58,328 nucleotides of DNA from Candidatus Sumerlaeota bacterium (GCA_026398535.1 JAPLSQ010000021.1:69726-128053); one strand, 5' to 3'. Positions 10,801 to 20,014 are shown, counted from the first letter of the stretch. The notes: generated from the sequence alone by a model not told the origin. A program made the numbers and translations.

Positions 10801-11139
10801 AATGGCCTTGTCATGGTCAGCTACATCAACCACCTGCGCAAGGAAGGTCTTGGGCTTGACGAGGCAATCATGAACGGTTCGCTGACGCGGCTGCGCCCCG
10901 TGCTCATGACAGCGCTTGTGGCTTCGCTGGGATTCGTACCCATGGCCATTGCCACCGGCACGGGCGCCGAGGTGCAGCGCCCGCTCGCCACAGTCGTGAT
11001 TGGGGGCATCATTTCGTCAACATTTCTCACGCTCTTTGCCCTGCCCGCCCTTTACCGCATCTGGCAAAGGAAAGATAAAAAAATGGTTGACGAATCAGAT
11101 GCCGAACATCTCGACACCCCGGAAACCATCGTTGGGTGA
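7834..11139 (+). CDS. czcA: CzcA-family heavy-metal RND efflux pump
   Basis: A 1101-residue inner-membrane proton antiporter with the usual RND layout of 12 predicted membrane helices and two large periplasmic loops. The proton-relay helix reads DFGIIVDGAVIIVEN with Asp426, Asp432 and Glu439. This is the HME1-type signature (Zn, Co, Ni, Cd), not the Cu/Ag CusA pattern, so divalent cations are the likelier substrates. The N-terminus (ILKFCIQHRWLILLVTLGA) and AVPDISNKIVQV are typical. A hydrophilic insertion rich in Asn, Asp, Gly and Ser (PEAAGNDADASGSGTHADTS, about 825-850) lies in the second periplasmic loop. The start has no clear ribosome site; it lies 82 bp after the adaptor gene. The channel gene follows after 27 bp. 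Confidence 0.94.
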   Translation: MLTHILKFCIQHRWLILLVTLGAAAIGVSSMARLPIDAVPDISNKIVQVTTLCPALTPTEIEKQIAFPIETAMAGIPGLMSTRSLSRNGFSQVEAIFGDDVDIYFARQQVLERLAEAREGLPSGAEPRMGPITTGLGEVYVYVIEFERPDGKTTGVKDGQPGWQSDGSYLTPEGARLTVDFEKAAYLRTLQDWLIKPQIRTVKDVAGVDTIGGYDKKYLIQPDPMKLVSYGFTLQQIIEALKRNNSSIGAGFIEQKGEAYVVRADSRVRNADDIASIVLGVHNGTPVYIRDAATVGIGKELRTGSASMNGKEVVVGTVLMLLGGNSRTVSAAVSTKMKEIQKSLPSAISIRPVLVRTELVDKTIDTVTHNLFAGAILVIVVLFLLLGNIRAALITACAIPLSMLFAATAMVQSRISGNLMSLGAIDFGIIVDGAVIIVENCLRMLGEKQRALGRTLTLKERLHEVFTASRQIIQPSVSGQAIIITVYLPILALTGVEGKMFHPMAMTVIFALLASFVLSLTFVPAMVAIFMTGRIREKENPIISLAKHAYAPLLSLALRLRWIIVLASVAMFIGALALFSRMGQELVPKLDEGNISLQSLRIPSTSLTQSQEMQFMIERAVSNLPEVELMYTKTGTAEVAFDPMPPNISDGYVIFKPRDQWPDSNMTKAQLIGKIRDTVTSIPGNLYEVSQPIELRINELVAGVRGDLAVKVFGDNFDIMAPTVQAITQILRSIPGAADVKAAQSEGFPAMSIEIDRAAIARLGINVADVQDVIETAIGGREAGLVFEGDRRFEILVRLPDAIRTNPKSLEQLPIPLPQENGPEAAGNDADASGSGTHADTSRGTIPLGAIAKIKITEGPSQINRENGKRRLTVQANVRGRDLGSFVQEARRRIDAEVKLQPGTWLDWGGQYQNLIAARERLMIVVPLCFFMIFLFLFSTFNSVKYAMIVFTGVPLALTGGIAALWLRDIPFSISAAVGFIALSGVAVLNGLVMVSYINHLRKEGLGLDEAIMNGSLTRLRPVLMTALVASLGFVPMAIATGTGAEVQRPLATVVIGGIISSTFLTLFALPALYRIWQRKDKKMVDESDAEHLDTPETIVG

Positions 11140-11166
11140 AATAAAAATCAATATGAGCAATCCCAT

Positions 11167-12549
11167 ATGACAACACATGCAAACATCCTTCGATTCTCTT
11201 TCACGCTGGCGCTGCTTGCCAACGCATTCATGGCTTGCGGCGTTGCCGCTGAACGCCCAACCGCCTCTGCCGCCACGCTCAACACGCAATCCATCACGAA
11301 CGCGACTGATGCCCTCACAAGCGCTCTGTTCTGGGGGCAGATTGGCGATCCCGGCGGATACAGTGTCGCGGATGTCTTGAAAATCGCCCGCAAATGCAAT
11401 CCGAACTGGGGCACATACGCCGCTAATCATGCGGCAGCACATGCCGGATTGATGGGCGCGATGGCATTTCCCAATCCCGAATTCGAGATGGAGGGCGGAC
11501 GCGCCACCGCACGCGAGAATGATGATTCCGGCAACCGCCCGTCGCGCAACACATGGGGACTCGCCCTGTCACAACCCATCGAAATGCCCGGCAAACGGCG
11601 CGCGCGCAAGATCGAGGCCGAAGCCGGGTTTGCCGTGGCAGCCGGCGAACAAGCCGAATTCAGCGCCATGCTGCGCGCCGATGTCATCGAGGCCTATTAT
11701 ACGGTGCAGTACCATGCCGCCCAGCAGCGCCTGTGGGATTCCCTGCTCGATGTCTCTGAGGAGTTTCATGAAATCGCGAAACAGCGGACCAAACTGGGCG
11801 ATGCCGGAGCCATCGAACAGATCAACGCGCAGATCGAGCTGTTCAAGGCGCGGCGCGAGAGCAAAACCGCAAAGCGAAAGAGCGCCGCGGCACGATCCGC
11901 ACTCAATGCACTTACAGGCGGCCAACTGGGTGAAAATTTCAAATTGTCCGAAGGTTTCAATGCCGCGCCGCGCTCCATCACGCTCAAACAATCCATGGAG
12001 ACCGCTCTGGCGTGCCATCCGCGCCTGCTGCGTCTTGCGACAGAACTCGAACAACGCTATGCCACTATTGACAAGGAGCGCACCGCATGGTGGCCGGACC
12101 TGAAAATCACGCTGCGCAAGGCGGCCGAATTCGACGCCAACAGCGCATCCATCGCAGCGGGTTTCGAAATCCCCCTCTGGAACCGCAACCAGGGCAACAC
12201 AGCCAAAGCGCGCGCCATGGCACAAAAGACATATAATGACATTATTATCGCCTTTAATGAAATCCGCCGGGATGTGGAAACCGCCTTCCAAAACTGCGAG
12301 GCCGCCCGCGAACAGATCGCGTCATACAACGAAGGGTTGAAATCCGCATCCGAAAAGGCGCTGGCCATGGCCGCCGCGCAGTACCGGGAGGGCGCCGCAG
12401 GCTATCTCGACGTGCTCACCGCACGGCGTATTCTGCAGGAAACAGAACAGGGATACATCCAATCCCTCTATGATGCCGCCACAGCCCGCGCGCGTCTGGA
12501 ACTTGCCATCGGAAAACAGATGCCCATGGAGCCGGCCAAGGGAAACTGA
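11167..12549 (+). CDS. Outer-membrane efflux channel (TolC/CzcC-like)
   Basis: A 460-residue protein with an N-terminal signal peptide (ILRFSFTLALLANAFMACGVAA). Two outer-membrane efflux repeats follow, with long Ala/Glu/Arg-rich coiled helices and the common features AMAFPNPEFEMEGG, LSQPIEMPGKRRARKIEAE, AGFEIPLWNRNQGN and AAGYLDVLTARRILQETEQ. It forms the exit duct of the tripartite pump with the two preceding gene products. It starts 27 bp after czcA and is the last gene of the operon; 130 bp of non-coding DNA separate it from the next gene. Confidence 0.93.
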   Translation: MTTHANILRFSFTLALLANAFMACGVAAERPTASAATLNTQSITNATDALTSALFWGQIGDPGGYSVADVLKIARKCNPNWGTYAANHAAAHAGLMGAMAFPNPEFEMEGGRATARENDDSGNRPSRNTWGLALSQPIEMPGKRRARKIEAEAGFAVAAGEQAEFSAMLRADVIEAYYTVQYHAAQQRLWDSLLDVSEEFHEIAKQRTKLGDAGAIEQINAQIELFKARRESKTAKRKSAAARSALNALTGGQLGENFKLSEGFNAAPRSITLKQSMETALACHPRLLRLATELEQRYATIDKERTAWWPDLKITLRKAAEFDANSASIAAGFEIPLWNRNQGNTAKARAMAQKTYNDIIIAFNEIRRDVETAFQNCEAAREQIASYNEGLKSASEKALAMAAAQYREGAAGYLDVLTARRILQETEQGYIQSLYDAATARARLELAIGKQMPMEPAKGN

Positions 12550-12679
12550 AACAGCAAGCAACCCATTGAATGCCCCAAGTATTGTCACATAATATCGCAT
12601 GCCATCATAAATTTTATTGGCATTCCAGACGGACTGAATTTGAGATCGTCATCAAATCACCACAAAGGAGCCTTTTCGC

Positions 12680-15613
12680 ATGAAACAAAGCGTCATTCGT
12701 CATCATCTCTGTTGCGCTGTTCTGCTCCTGATTTCATTGATGCCGGCGTCCAGCCTTGATGCCCGCATCATTGTGCTGGACAACGGCACAAGTGCGGCAA
12801 AGGCCGTTTCAGCCGCCCTTAACGCCCGCGGAACACCCAACAGCATTCAAACTGTGGAGTCTGCTGCGCCTGCCGGCGGCGGCGCGTCCAGCGCCGATCT
12901 GTGGATTGCCGCGCACTTTGCGCAATGCCGGCGCGACGACCTTGCCCGCATCATTGCGCACATCAAGTCCGGCGGCGCGCTGCTCCTGCTTGGTGAGCTC
13001 CCATTCCAGCAATTGCTTTATCCATGGAAAAACGGCTGGATATCTGAAAGCGATTATCTGCGAAACACTCTGGCGCCCGCGCCTGTTCTGCGCATGTCGG
13101 ACACATCACCCGCACATTACCGCGTGGCAACAGACAACGCCAACGATGCTTCGACAGTCACCATCGAAAAGGACAACCAGGAAAAAGGATATGTGGCTCA
13201 CGCGCGCATACCACGCCTTGCCGGATGGTGCACTTTTAACACCACCGTGCCCGCGGAAAAACCCGCAAAGGCGCTCACAACCTTCTGGGCCAAGGGAACA
13301 AGCGAGACCTTCATGCTTGCCGTCGAATGGGCCGAGAAGGATCACTCCCGATGGATCGCGAAAATCAACCTCACCCCCGATTGGAAGTTTTATGCTCTTG
13401 CTCCTGAACAGTTCCGCTACTGGCATGACGCCAACATCCGTGACCGTGGCGGCAAGGACGATGTGCTCCGGACTAAAAACGCCTCTCATTTTTCATTCGG
13501 ACTGGCACAGACGCACACACCGCTCGATAAAGGCCCGCACAATTTCTGGATCAGCGACATCGGAATGGCCGTGTCCAAGGACAAAAACGCCGCGACTGCC
13601 GCTGTGCTGCCCGAGATTGACGGCCTGTGTCCTGAAAACACGGCCTATCCTGTTTGGCCGTCGCGGGTTGAACTGGCGGAAGCTTTCCGGCAGCCGACCG
13701 CTGGCGGCGCACTGGACAATCTGCCTCTCCCCGCCCAATCGTGGTCCACATACTGGCGTCCAATGGGATCAGGCTATGAAAAGAAGCGAAGGATACGGTT
13801 CGTCCCCGTTGTCACCGCCTTCAACAGGGAGGGTTCGCGCGCCGGCACGCTGGCCGCGATCACGCTGCGAAACAGCGGCGAATATAAAAACGCGCTATAT
13901 GGCTATGTGAGCGTGGAGGATGATTCGATCCTGCTCTCCCCCCCATGGCTTGACCTCATCGCGGAAATGGCAAACCGCATGCACCGGAGAAGTTTTTTTC
14001 GGGAAGCGGGCAGCACAAAATTCACTTATGATGTCCGAGACTTGACCGATGGATGCTTTGCCGCCGGAGCAACCACGCTCGCCATGCCGGCTGACAACAA
14101 AACTTCCTCCAGTAAAATCGGGATGCGGCTGAATGTTTCGGCGCAAGGGCGCCCGATCTTCTCCCGCGATGCCGTCATACCGCAACGCAACAAACACACT
14201 GCAAGCGGCCGGATCAAGTTCGACGGCAAACCTGGCGACACCTGGCTCTTCCGCGCCGAACTGCTGGCGGACGGAAAACTTCTCGACGTCATCACACATG
14301 AAATCGGATTCGACGGCCCGCGCAACAATCCGGACTACATGACCGCCCGCGACAACATTTTTATACGCGGCGGGAAACCATGGAGGGCATTCGGCGTCAA
14401 CTATATGCCATCAAGCGGTCTTGCCTCCACCAATCCCGACGAATTCGAGTACTGGCTGGAAGACCCCGCCTATGATCCCGGCATCATTGAAGCAGACCTT
14501 TCACGAATCCAGAAATTGGGTATGAACATGATCAGCGCTTTCATCTATGAGCGCTCGATCCCCAACGGCAATCTCCCGGACCTGTTGCGCCGCGCCCGGG
14601 CGCATGGCTTGCTCGTGAATCTGTCACTCCGCCCCAATCCATCGCCTTTGCCCGCCACACGCGGCACAGTGCAGTCCATCATCCGCCATTTCCGCCTTGC
14701 CGAGAAGGACGAAATCATGGCCTATGATATCGCATGGGAACCATGGTGGGGAAATGTCAGCACAAGGAAAACATTCGGAAAAAACTGGCTGGAATGGATC
14801 ACGCGAAAATATGGTTCGCTCAAGGCAGCCGCGCGCGCTTGGAATTTCACGCCGCCCAGCATCATGGAGTTCCCTGATGACGAGCTGTTGCGGCGTGAGG
14901 GCCCATCGCATGACGCGGTCGCTGATTACCGTCTGTTTGTGGATGACATGCTGACGTCCGCATACTTAACCACACGCGATGCCATCCACGCCGCCGATCC
15001 CAACCACCTCGTCAGCTTCCGCCAGAGCGAAGGCGCCAATCCCTTCGCCGATCCCGGTCTTTACCCCATGGACCTGCGCAGTGTGTGCAAGGCCGTCGAT
15101 TTTTTCTCGCCTGAGGGATACGGCATTGGCGGCGACCCCGCCAGAACAGCCGCCATGCTCTTCGCCGCGTCTTATGCCCAAGGGCTTGCCCCAGGCAAAC
15201 CCGTTATCTGGGCGGAGTATGGCGCGAGCGTGTGGAGCGGCAGCGCCTTCGCCGCGCGGCAATCCATGTATGACCATCAGGCCAAGGTGTTTCGCACCAT
15301 ACTCCAGGATGCCGACCGGTCGCGCGCCGCTGGCACTGTTGCGTGGTGGTTTCCGGGCGGCTATCGCCGCGGCGAGGAAAGTGATTATGGGATTCTGAAT
15401 CCCGACGGCACGCCGCGCTCCTCCACATCCGTGCTGATCGGACACGCCGCCCAAGCCAAGGCTCCGCCCCGTCCGGTCAAATGGACGCCCGAAATCAAAG
15501 TCCGCCGCGAGGATTCCGTGCGCGGCTTTGCGGGCATCTACGAGCGCGTTCACAAACAGTTCGATTCAGCCGTGACGTCCGACACCATTCCCTTGATCAT
15601 CTCAGAACATTGA
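12680..15613 (+). CDS. Secreted clan GH-A glycosidase (beta-galactosidase-like, family uncertain)
   Basis: A 977-residue exported enzyme starting 9 bases after an AAGGAG site. Residues 1-28 are a signal peptide (LLLISLMPASSLDA). The first half is a glutamine-amidotransferase-like or beta-sandwich region (GALLLLGELPFQQLL). The TIM-barrel begins near residue 560 (FIRGGKPWRAFGVNYMP). Catalytic carboxylates fit clan GH-A: Glu687 in YDIAWEPWWG (acid/base) and Glu846 in PVIWAEYGAS (nucleophile). Length and layout resemble large GH42- or GH5-like proteins, but I cannot fix the family. The dehydrogenase gene downstream is probably co-transcribed (64 bp gap). Confidence 0.82.
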   Translation: MKQSVIRHHLCCAVLLLISLMPASSLDARIIVLDNGTSAAKAVSAALNARGTPNSIQTVESAAPAGGGASSADLWIAAHFAQCRRDDLARIIAHIKSGGALLLLGELPFQQLLYPWKNGWISESDYLRNTLAPAPVLRMSDTSPAHYRVATDNANDASTVTIEKDNQEKGYVAHARIPRLAGWCTFNTTVPAEKPAKALTTFWAKGTSETFMLAVEWAEKDHSRWIAKINLTPDWKFYALAPEQFRYWHDANIRDRGGKDDVLRTKNASHFSFGLAQTHTPLDKGPHNFWISDIGMAVSKDKNAATAAVLPEIDGLCPENTAYPVWPSRVELAEAFRQPTAGGALDNLPLPAQSWSTYWRPMGSGYEKKRRIRFVPVVTAFNREGSRAGTLAAITLRNSGEYKNALYGYVSVEDDSILLSPPWLDLIAEMANRMHRRSFFREAGSTKFTYDVRDLTDGCFAAGATTLAMPADNKTSSSKIGMRLNVSAQGRPIFSRDAVIPQRNKHTASGRIKFDGKPGDTWLFRAELLADGKLLDVITHEIGFDGPRNNPDYMTARDNIFIRGGKPWRAFGVNYMPSSGLASTNPDEFEYWLEDPAYDPGIIEADLSRIQKLGMNMISAFIYERSIPNGNLPDLLRRARAHGLLVNLSLRPNPSPLPATRGTVQSIIRHFRLAEKDEIMAYDIAWEPWWGNVSTRKTFGKNWLEWITRKYGSLKAAARAWNFTPPSIMEFPDDELLRREGPSHDAVADYRLFVDDMLTSAYLTTRDAIHAADPNHLVSFRQSEGANPFADPGLYPMDLRSVCKAVDFFSPEGYGIGGDPARTAAMLFAASYAQGLAPGKPVIWAEYGASVWSGSAFAARQSMYDHQAKVFRTILQDADRSRAAGTVAWWFPGGYRRGEESDYGILNPDGTPRSSTSVLIGHAAQAKAPPRPVKWTPEIKVRREDSVRGFAGIYERVHKQFDSAVTSDTIPLIISEH

Positions 15614-15677
15614 TCGGCATCATACGACACATGACAATCACCAGCATCCAATATCACTCAGCAAGGAAAGCGCGATC

Positions 15678-16676
15678 ATGAGCAAACTGAAAATCGGGGT
15701 CATAGGTCTTGGATTCATGGGCCGGATGCACGCGGCGCTCTTTAAAGAACTGCCACAAACCCAACTTGTTGCCGTTTCGGACCTCGACCCAGGCCGATAT
15801 GACGGGGACATCTTTGAAGGCGCGACATTCCACGCGGATTTCAGAGAACTGTTGCAACGCGGGGATATCGATGCTGTCAGCATCTGTGTGAGCGACAAGG
15901 CACACTGCGAACCCGCGGTATTGGCCGCACGCGCCGGCAAACATATCTTTCTCGAAAAACCAATCGCACTCGGTCTCGCGGAAGCGCATCGGATCGTGGA
16001 GGAAACACGAAAAGCAAACGTCATGCTGATGATTGGTTTCCTGTTAAGGTTCGACCCGAGATATGCGGGCGTCAAGGACCTGCTCGACAAGGGCAGGATC
16101 GGCGACATTATCCACATTCACGCCCGCCGAAACAGCCCCAAAAGCGAAGGGCCCGCGCGCTACATGGGATCCACGCCGCTTGTGTTCCATGTGACAATCC
16201 ATGACATCGACCTTGTCCTGTGGTATCTTGGTCAAAAGGTTAAGACCGTATACGCCCAGGCTGTCAGCAAGGCGCTCAGGGAGAACAAGATGGATGACAC
16301 GATGTTCGCCATCATCCGCTTTGAGTCGGGCGCCCTCGTCAGCCTTGAAAGCTCATGGGCGCTGCCGGAAGGATCGGCAACCAAACTTGATGCCTGCATG
16401 GAAATCCTTGGCACAACGGGCATGGCAAGAGTCGAATGCGGATGCGGCGGGTTGTGGTTCTGCGATTCCGCGAGCACCGCTTTTCCCGACACGATGCACT
16501 GGCCGTCCGTCAGAAACCACGTGGCGGGAGATCTGAAGGAAGAACTCGCGCATTTCGCCAACTGCGTCATCAGCGGCACTCAGCCGCTGGTCACCGGCAG
16601 CGACGGAATTCGTTCGCTTGAACTCGCATGCGCCATTCAGCGTTCCATGGATACCGGCGAAGTCGTGACGGTATGA
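15678..16676 (+). CDS. Gfo/Idh/MocA-family NAD(P)-dependent dehydrogenase
   Basis: A 332-residue cytoplasmic oxidoreductase. The N-terminal Rossmann fold shows GVIGLGFMGRMH (Gly-x-Gly-x-x-Gly/Ala). The family lysine lies in EKP at Glu93-Lys94-Pro95 (FLEKPIALGLAEAHRI). The C-terminal alpha/beta domain includes the probable catalytic HDIDLVLW stretch (His and Asp). Members oxidise or epimerise free or nucleotide sugars and inositols; the substrate cannot be read from sequence. An AAGGA site lies 10 bases before the ATG. It follows the secreted glycosidase and probably handles the sugar released by it. Confidence 0.9.
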   Translation: MSKLKIGVIGLGFMGRMHAALFKELPQTQLVAVSDLDPGRYDGDIFEGATFHADFRELLQRGDIDAVSICVSDKAHCEPAVLAARAGKHIFLEKPIALGLAEAHRIVEETRKANVMLMIGFLLRFDPRYAGVKDLLDKGRIGDIIHIHARRNSPKSEGPARYMGSTPLVFHVTIHDIDLVLWYLGQKVKTVYAQAVSKALRENKMDDTMFAIIRFESGALVSLESSWALPEGSATKLDACMEILGTTGMARVECGCGGLWFCDSASTAFPDTMHWPSVRNHVAGDLKEELAHFANCVISGTQPLVTGSDGIRSLELACAIQRSMDTGEVVTV

Positions 16677-16996
16677 GGGAAAGTCAGGCCTGCTGAGGCG
16701 GGCCGACAGCCGTCCGCTTGCTGCGCTCAGTTGTAGGCGCGGGCTTCCGCGGTCGTTGCGCGAGGCAGTAGCCTGACCTTTCGGGCGATGACATCGGCGA
16801 GATCAAGACGCCGCGCGGCATCATGGCCATGCGCGCCTGTTGCAAGAAAATCCGCTTCGATCATGACTTCTGGCAATCCGCGGACAAACATGCGAAAGCC
16901 TGGTTCAGCCATGACCGCTGCCGGGAATGTGTCAGGGGACGCGACCCGGAATATGCGCGGGGAGCCTGACGCGGCGGTGTTCCGCGAACTCTCAGT
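16677..16996. other. 320-bp gap with only a doubtful minus-strand short ORF
   Basis: Between the dehydrogenase and the pseudopilin I see no convincing gene. On the minus strand a short frame (16912 down to 16727, 61 codons; MAEPGFRMFVRGLPEVMIEA) has reasonable codon use, and its frame stays open upstream to a stop near 16989, so it may be the remnant of a larger gene. No ribosome site or family match is apparent. A plus-strand frame over the same bases looks like a shadow. Confidence 0.4.
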
Positions 16997-17707
16997 TCAT
17001 ATTTGACCCTTGGCGGTCCGAACGACATCGCCAATGGAAATCGTGCCATTCGTGGGATCATAATAGTATGACAAATCCGTCCTGTCTGTCAGAGCGATGA
17101 AAGCCAGCATGAAGTTTTGCTCGGGGGTGTTCATCATCGCGAAGGGCAGTCCGTCGGGACCGACGCTCTGCACAAGCCAGCGATGCTCAAGGAAGCGGGC
17201 CGTCTGGCAGTCGGTCGGCGAGATGCCCATGCCGCCGAGAAATGGCATCGTCTCCTTGCAGTTCGCATAACCAAAATAAACGTCCGACTCCAGAACCAGC
17301 GGCCTGTTGAGGAAGATGTCGCGCAATTTTCCGCTTGCCAGGTACGCCACCGGCGTGGAAAGCAGGCACAGTGTCTGGCGGCAGTAATCCGGGCCGTACT
17401 TGATGGGCGGACTCAGCGCCGATGCGTCGACATCAGGGTATTTGCTGTTGTCCGACGCGTATGCCTCGAGACCCGCGGCCATGCTCCGCATGTCCGACTT
17501 GACGCGCGACATTTTGGCGCGAACCTGGGCTTCGATAAAGTTCGGCACGGCAATCGCCGCCAGAATCGCGATGATCGCAACCACGATAAGCAGTTCGATG
17601 AGCGTGAAGGCGCGGCGCCGAAAAAACCGCCGTCTCCCAATGGCAATAAGAACCCTTTCCATCCGCATGAAAACCGAATCAACGCACACTGCGCTCGGTG
17701 ACCACAT
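16997..17707 (-). CDS. Type II secretion/type IV pilus-like pseudopilin with N-methylation motif
   Basis: A 236-residue protein. ATG 17707 is chosen because GGAG lies 8 bases upstream; a later ATG at 17668 has no such site. A long basic leader (about 32 residues, ending RRFFRRRA) precedes FTLIELLIVVAIIAILAAIAVPNF, with Glu at +5 as required. The prepilin peptidase would cut after Ala, not the usual Gly. The helix continues as RAKMSRVKSDMRSMAAGLEAY, a form common in PVC-related and candidate phyla. The C-terminal domain contains GPDYCRQTLCLLSTP and DLSYYYDPTNGTISIGDVVR. It is monocistronic here. It is probably a minor or major pseudopilin, partner of GspF at 22404. Confidence 0.88.
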   Translation of the reverse strand: MWSPSAVCVDSVFMRMERVLIAIGRRRFFRRRAFTLIELLIVVAIIAILAAIAVPNFIEAQVRAKMSRVKSDMRSMAAGLEAYASDNSKYPDVDASALSPPIKYGPDYCRQTLCLLSTPVAYLASGKLRDIFLNRPLVLESDVYFGYANCKETMPFLGGMGISPTDCQTARFLEHRWLVQSVGPDGLPFAMMNTPEQNFMLAFIALTDRTDLSYYYDPTNGTISIGDVVRTAKGQI

Positions 17708-18097
17708 TGGACAATCTCCTATTTTGTGGTCTGTGCTCTGGCAGCCTCGGGAAGTCAAGCGTATAATCGTTGGACTACAATAAGATTTCGCTCTGCCAGA
17801 ATACCGGTTTGTCATGGATTTGCGCCCGCAGCCATGCCGCTTGTGAATGATCGATTCCCGCAAGCCATCTTCACCACCCGCCTGACCTTGGCGTCAGGCG
17901 CCGCCCGGCCTGGCGCAAAACGCCTGTTGGATGACCGGACCCGTGCGCATCGGTTCAGGCGTCGCGATCCGCTCGACGACACGCGCGCGGAGCCGTAAAA
18001 TAAAACACGCCCGATGGGAATAATCAGCTTCGTTCAGGGACGCGCCCATGAACGCGCGTGAGCACAGCCCGAATTTACAGGAGACTCAAACAGACAG
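17708..18097. other. 390-bp intergenic region, nothing convincing
   Basis: Divergent spacer between the pseudopilin and the TPR gene. A TATAAT hexamer lies at 17762-17767, but no matching -35 box is visible at the right distance. Short open frames here have no ribosome site or family resemblance. The AGGAG near 18079 serves the downstream TPR gene. Confidence 0.5.
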
Positions 18098-18586
18098 ATG
18101 GCAGACAAAGACAACCAGGCGCCCAATGCCGCAGACGAAACAGCACTCTTGCACGGCTCGGGACGTTCCATGGATGACATGGATTTATATCAGAGGGAAA
18201 TCGAACGGTTTCATCTCTGTCTTGATGACAACATGGAGGAGGCGTTCCAGCGTTACGGCTTTTCGCTGTTTCATTCACTGCCCCCGCTGAAGCAGATAGA
18301 AATCGCAAAAAAAATCGGCATCGCTTCAGCCACGCCGCTCGATTATTATAATCTTGGCTGCCTTGATGTTTCGCGCGAGGATTACAAAGCCGCCGTCAGC
18401 CATTTCAAAAAAGCGCTGGCGCTCGATCCCGGTTGCGCCGATGCAACGTACAACCTGGCCCTTTGCCAGGAGAAGCTCAACCACAAGAGCGAAGCCGCCG
18501 AATTGTGGACACGTTACCGCGAACTGGCCGAAGACGAGGAAGACAAGACCGCTGTCCAGGCCCATCTCGCGGAACTATCCGCATAA
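18098..18586 (+). CDS. Tetratricopeptide-repeat protein
   Basis: A 162-residue soluble protein with no signal peptide. Residues about 85-150 form two TPR units: LDYYNLGCLDVSREDYKAAV and then CADATYNLALCQEKLNHKSEA, each ending in the expected Ala/Pro packing positions. The N-terminal half is acidic and polar with a helix around EIERFHLCLDDNMEEAFQRYG. An AGGAG lies about 14 bases before the ATG, a longer spacing than usual. The amidase gene follows 24 bp later on the same strand, so a link with cell-wall processing is possible but not shown by sequence. Confidence 0.7.
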   Translation: MADKDNQAPNAADETALLHGSGRSMDDMDLYQREIERFHLCLDDNMEEAFQRYGFSLFHSLPPLKQIEIAKKIGIASATPLDYYNLGCLDVSREDYKAAVSHFKKALALDPGCADATYNLALCQEKLNHKSEAAELWTRYRELAEDEEDKTAVQAHLAELSA

Positions 18587-18610
18587 ATATACTGTCCCAA
18601 ACATAGCAGG

Positions 18611-20014
18611 ATGATCCCTGCCTGGCGCTGTTTGATGATGATGCTCCCAAAATGTCATAACCCCCGCGGATGCCTTCTGTCCTTCTGTCTGCTTCTGTTG
18701 ATCTGGAATGCCGCGGGCGCGCGAGCCGCAATGGTGACGCAGTTGTCATGGGACTCCAAAGAACAATACAACAGGTTCTATGCCCAGTTCGATGAAAATG
18801 TGCGCCATAATGCCGTGGACGCGCTGGCGGAAAAAGGCTATTTTTACGTCGACATCTACGGCATAAGGGCCAACTACAAGCGCCGCCTGATGGAAATCAA
18901 CGATCAGACTCTGCGCTATGTTGACGCGCTCACCTACCCCGACTACTCGGTGCTGCGCTTTGTTTTTTATCCCAAGGACCGCAACGTGACATTCAACATC
19001 ACGACCGCGTCGAATCCAGCGCGGCTGGTGGCCGACACCATTCGTATTGGCGCCGGCGCCCCGCAACAAACCGGCCTGCCCGCAGACGCCGGCGCCAAGA
19101 AGGCGCTGGCGCTGATGCCCGGCGCCGGAACCGTTTCCTCCCCGATGGCCGCATCCGACGCCATCGCTTCCGCGGGCATCAGCCTCAAAGCTCCGCGCAT
19201 TCCCGAACCGCGCCCTCAGCCGGCCGCCAGCCAAGGCAAAAAGAAATACATCGTCATCATCGATCCGGGACATGGCGGCGCGAACAGCGGCGCATCGTCC
19301 TCAGCGCTCATCGGCGGCAGACAGGTGCAGGAAAAAGAGCTTACGCTGCAGTTCGCCTACTACCTGAAAAAAATCATCGACAACGCGCCCAACATGGCCG
19401 CCTTCCTGACTCGCTCAAGCGACAAGACCCTGACGCTCGAGGAGCGCGTCAAATTCGCCGAGGACCATACAGGCGATCTCTTTGTGTCACTTCACATGAA
19501 CGACGGCGCGGGCAATCCGAATGCCCGCGGCATCGAGTTGTTCTTCCTGAACGACAAGGGAACCGTTGACGGAGCCGTCAAGGCTGTCGAGGAGCGGGAG
19601 AACGCGGACGGGAGCCGATCCGACTCCTCGCTCAAAGGCGCCCCGCCCCTGCTCAAGACACTGCTCACCGACTTCCAGCACGCCAGCCTCGAGAACATGC
19701 AGTACGAAAGCTACCTCGTGGGCCAAAAAATCGAGAACTCATTCAGAACCATGGCCTATTATGGGCGCCAGCAGCACATACGCGGCGTTAAGAGCGCCAA
19801 CTTCCTCGTGCTCAAAAATTTCTCTATGCCCGCCGTGCTTGCCGAAATCGGCTTCATCACCAACGACGAGGAGCTGCGTCTGCTCGTAAACCCCCAGTTC
19901 CAGCGCGCCGTGGCCATTCTTATTTATAACGGAATCTGCGAATATATTTCCGAGAACGATCCGAATTTCAAGCCGCGAGCACTCAACATCTCCTCAGCGG
20001 AAACCATGAAATGA
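18611..20014 (+). CDS. N-acetylmuramoyl-L-alanine amidase (Amidase_3, AmiC-like)
   Basis: A 467-residue exported peptidoglycan hydrolase that cleaves the bond between MurNAc and L-Ala. The N-terminus has a signal peptide (LLSFCLLLLIWNAAGARA). Residues about 40-150 form an AMIN-like domain (YFYVDIYGIRANYKRR, LRFVFYPKDRNVTFNI), which usually targets septum or wall. A Pro/Ala-rich linker leads to the catalytic domain from about 213: IDPGHGG with zinc ligand His221, Glu241 in VQEKELTLQ, His295 in SLHMND, and catalytic Glu412 in LAEIGF. The family's elements are complete. Its stop overlaps the next start (ATGA), so it is coupled to the phosphohexomutase gene. ATG 18635 is an alternative start. Confidence 0.93.
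   Translation: MIPAWRCLMMMLPKCHNPRGCLLSFCLLLLIWNAAGARAAMVTQLSWDSKEQYNRFYAQFDENVRHNAVDALAEKGYFYVDIYGIRANYKRRLMEINDQTLRYVDALTYPDYSVLRFVFYPKDRNVTFNITTASNPARLVADTIRIGAGAPQQTGLPADAGAKKALALMPGAGTVSSPMAASDAIASAGISLKAPRIPEPRPQPAASQGKKKYIVIIDPGHGGANSGASSSALIGGRQVQEKELTLQFAYYLKKIIDNAPNMAAFLTRSSDKTLTLEERVKFAEDHTGDLFVSLHMNDGAGNPNARGIELFFLNDKGTVDGAVKAVEERENADGSRSDSSLKGAPPLLKTLLTDFQHASLENMQYESYLVGQKIENSFRTMAYYGRQQHIRGVKSANFLVLKNFSMPAVLAEIGFITNDEELRLLVNPQFQRAVAILIYNGICEYISENDPNFKPRALNISSAETMK

Noticed and set aside
9661..10833. Minus-strand open frame (390 codons) within czcA
   Set aside because: Shadow of the strongly conserved RND pump gene; no domain resemblance.
7834..11139. CusA-type copper/silver pump
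   Set aside because: The proton-relay helix has DFGIIVDGA..VEN, the CzcA-type pattern, and the CusA-type helix is not seen.
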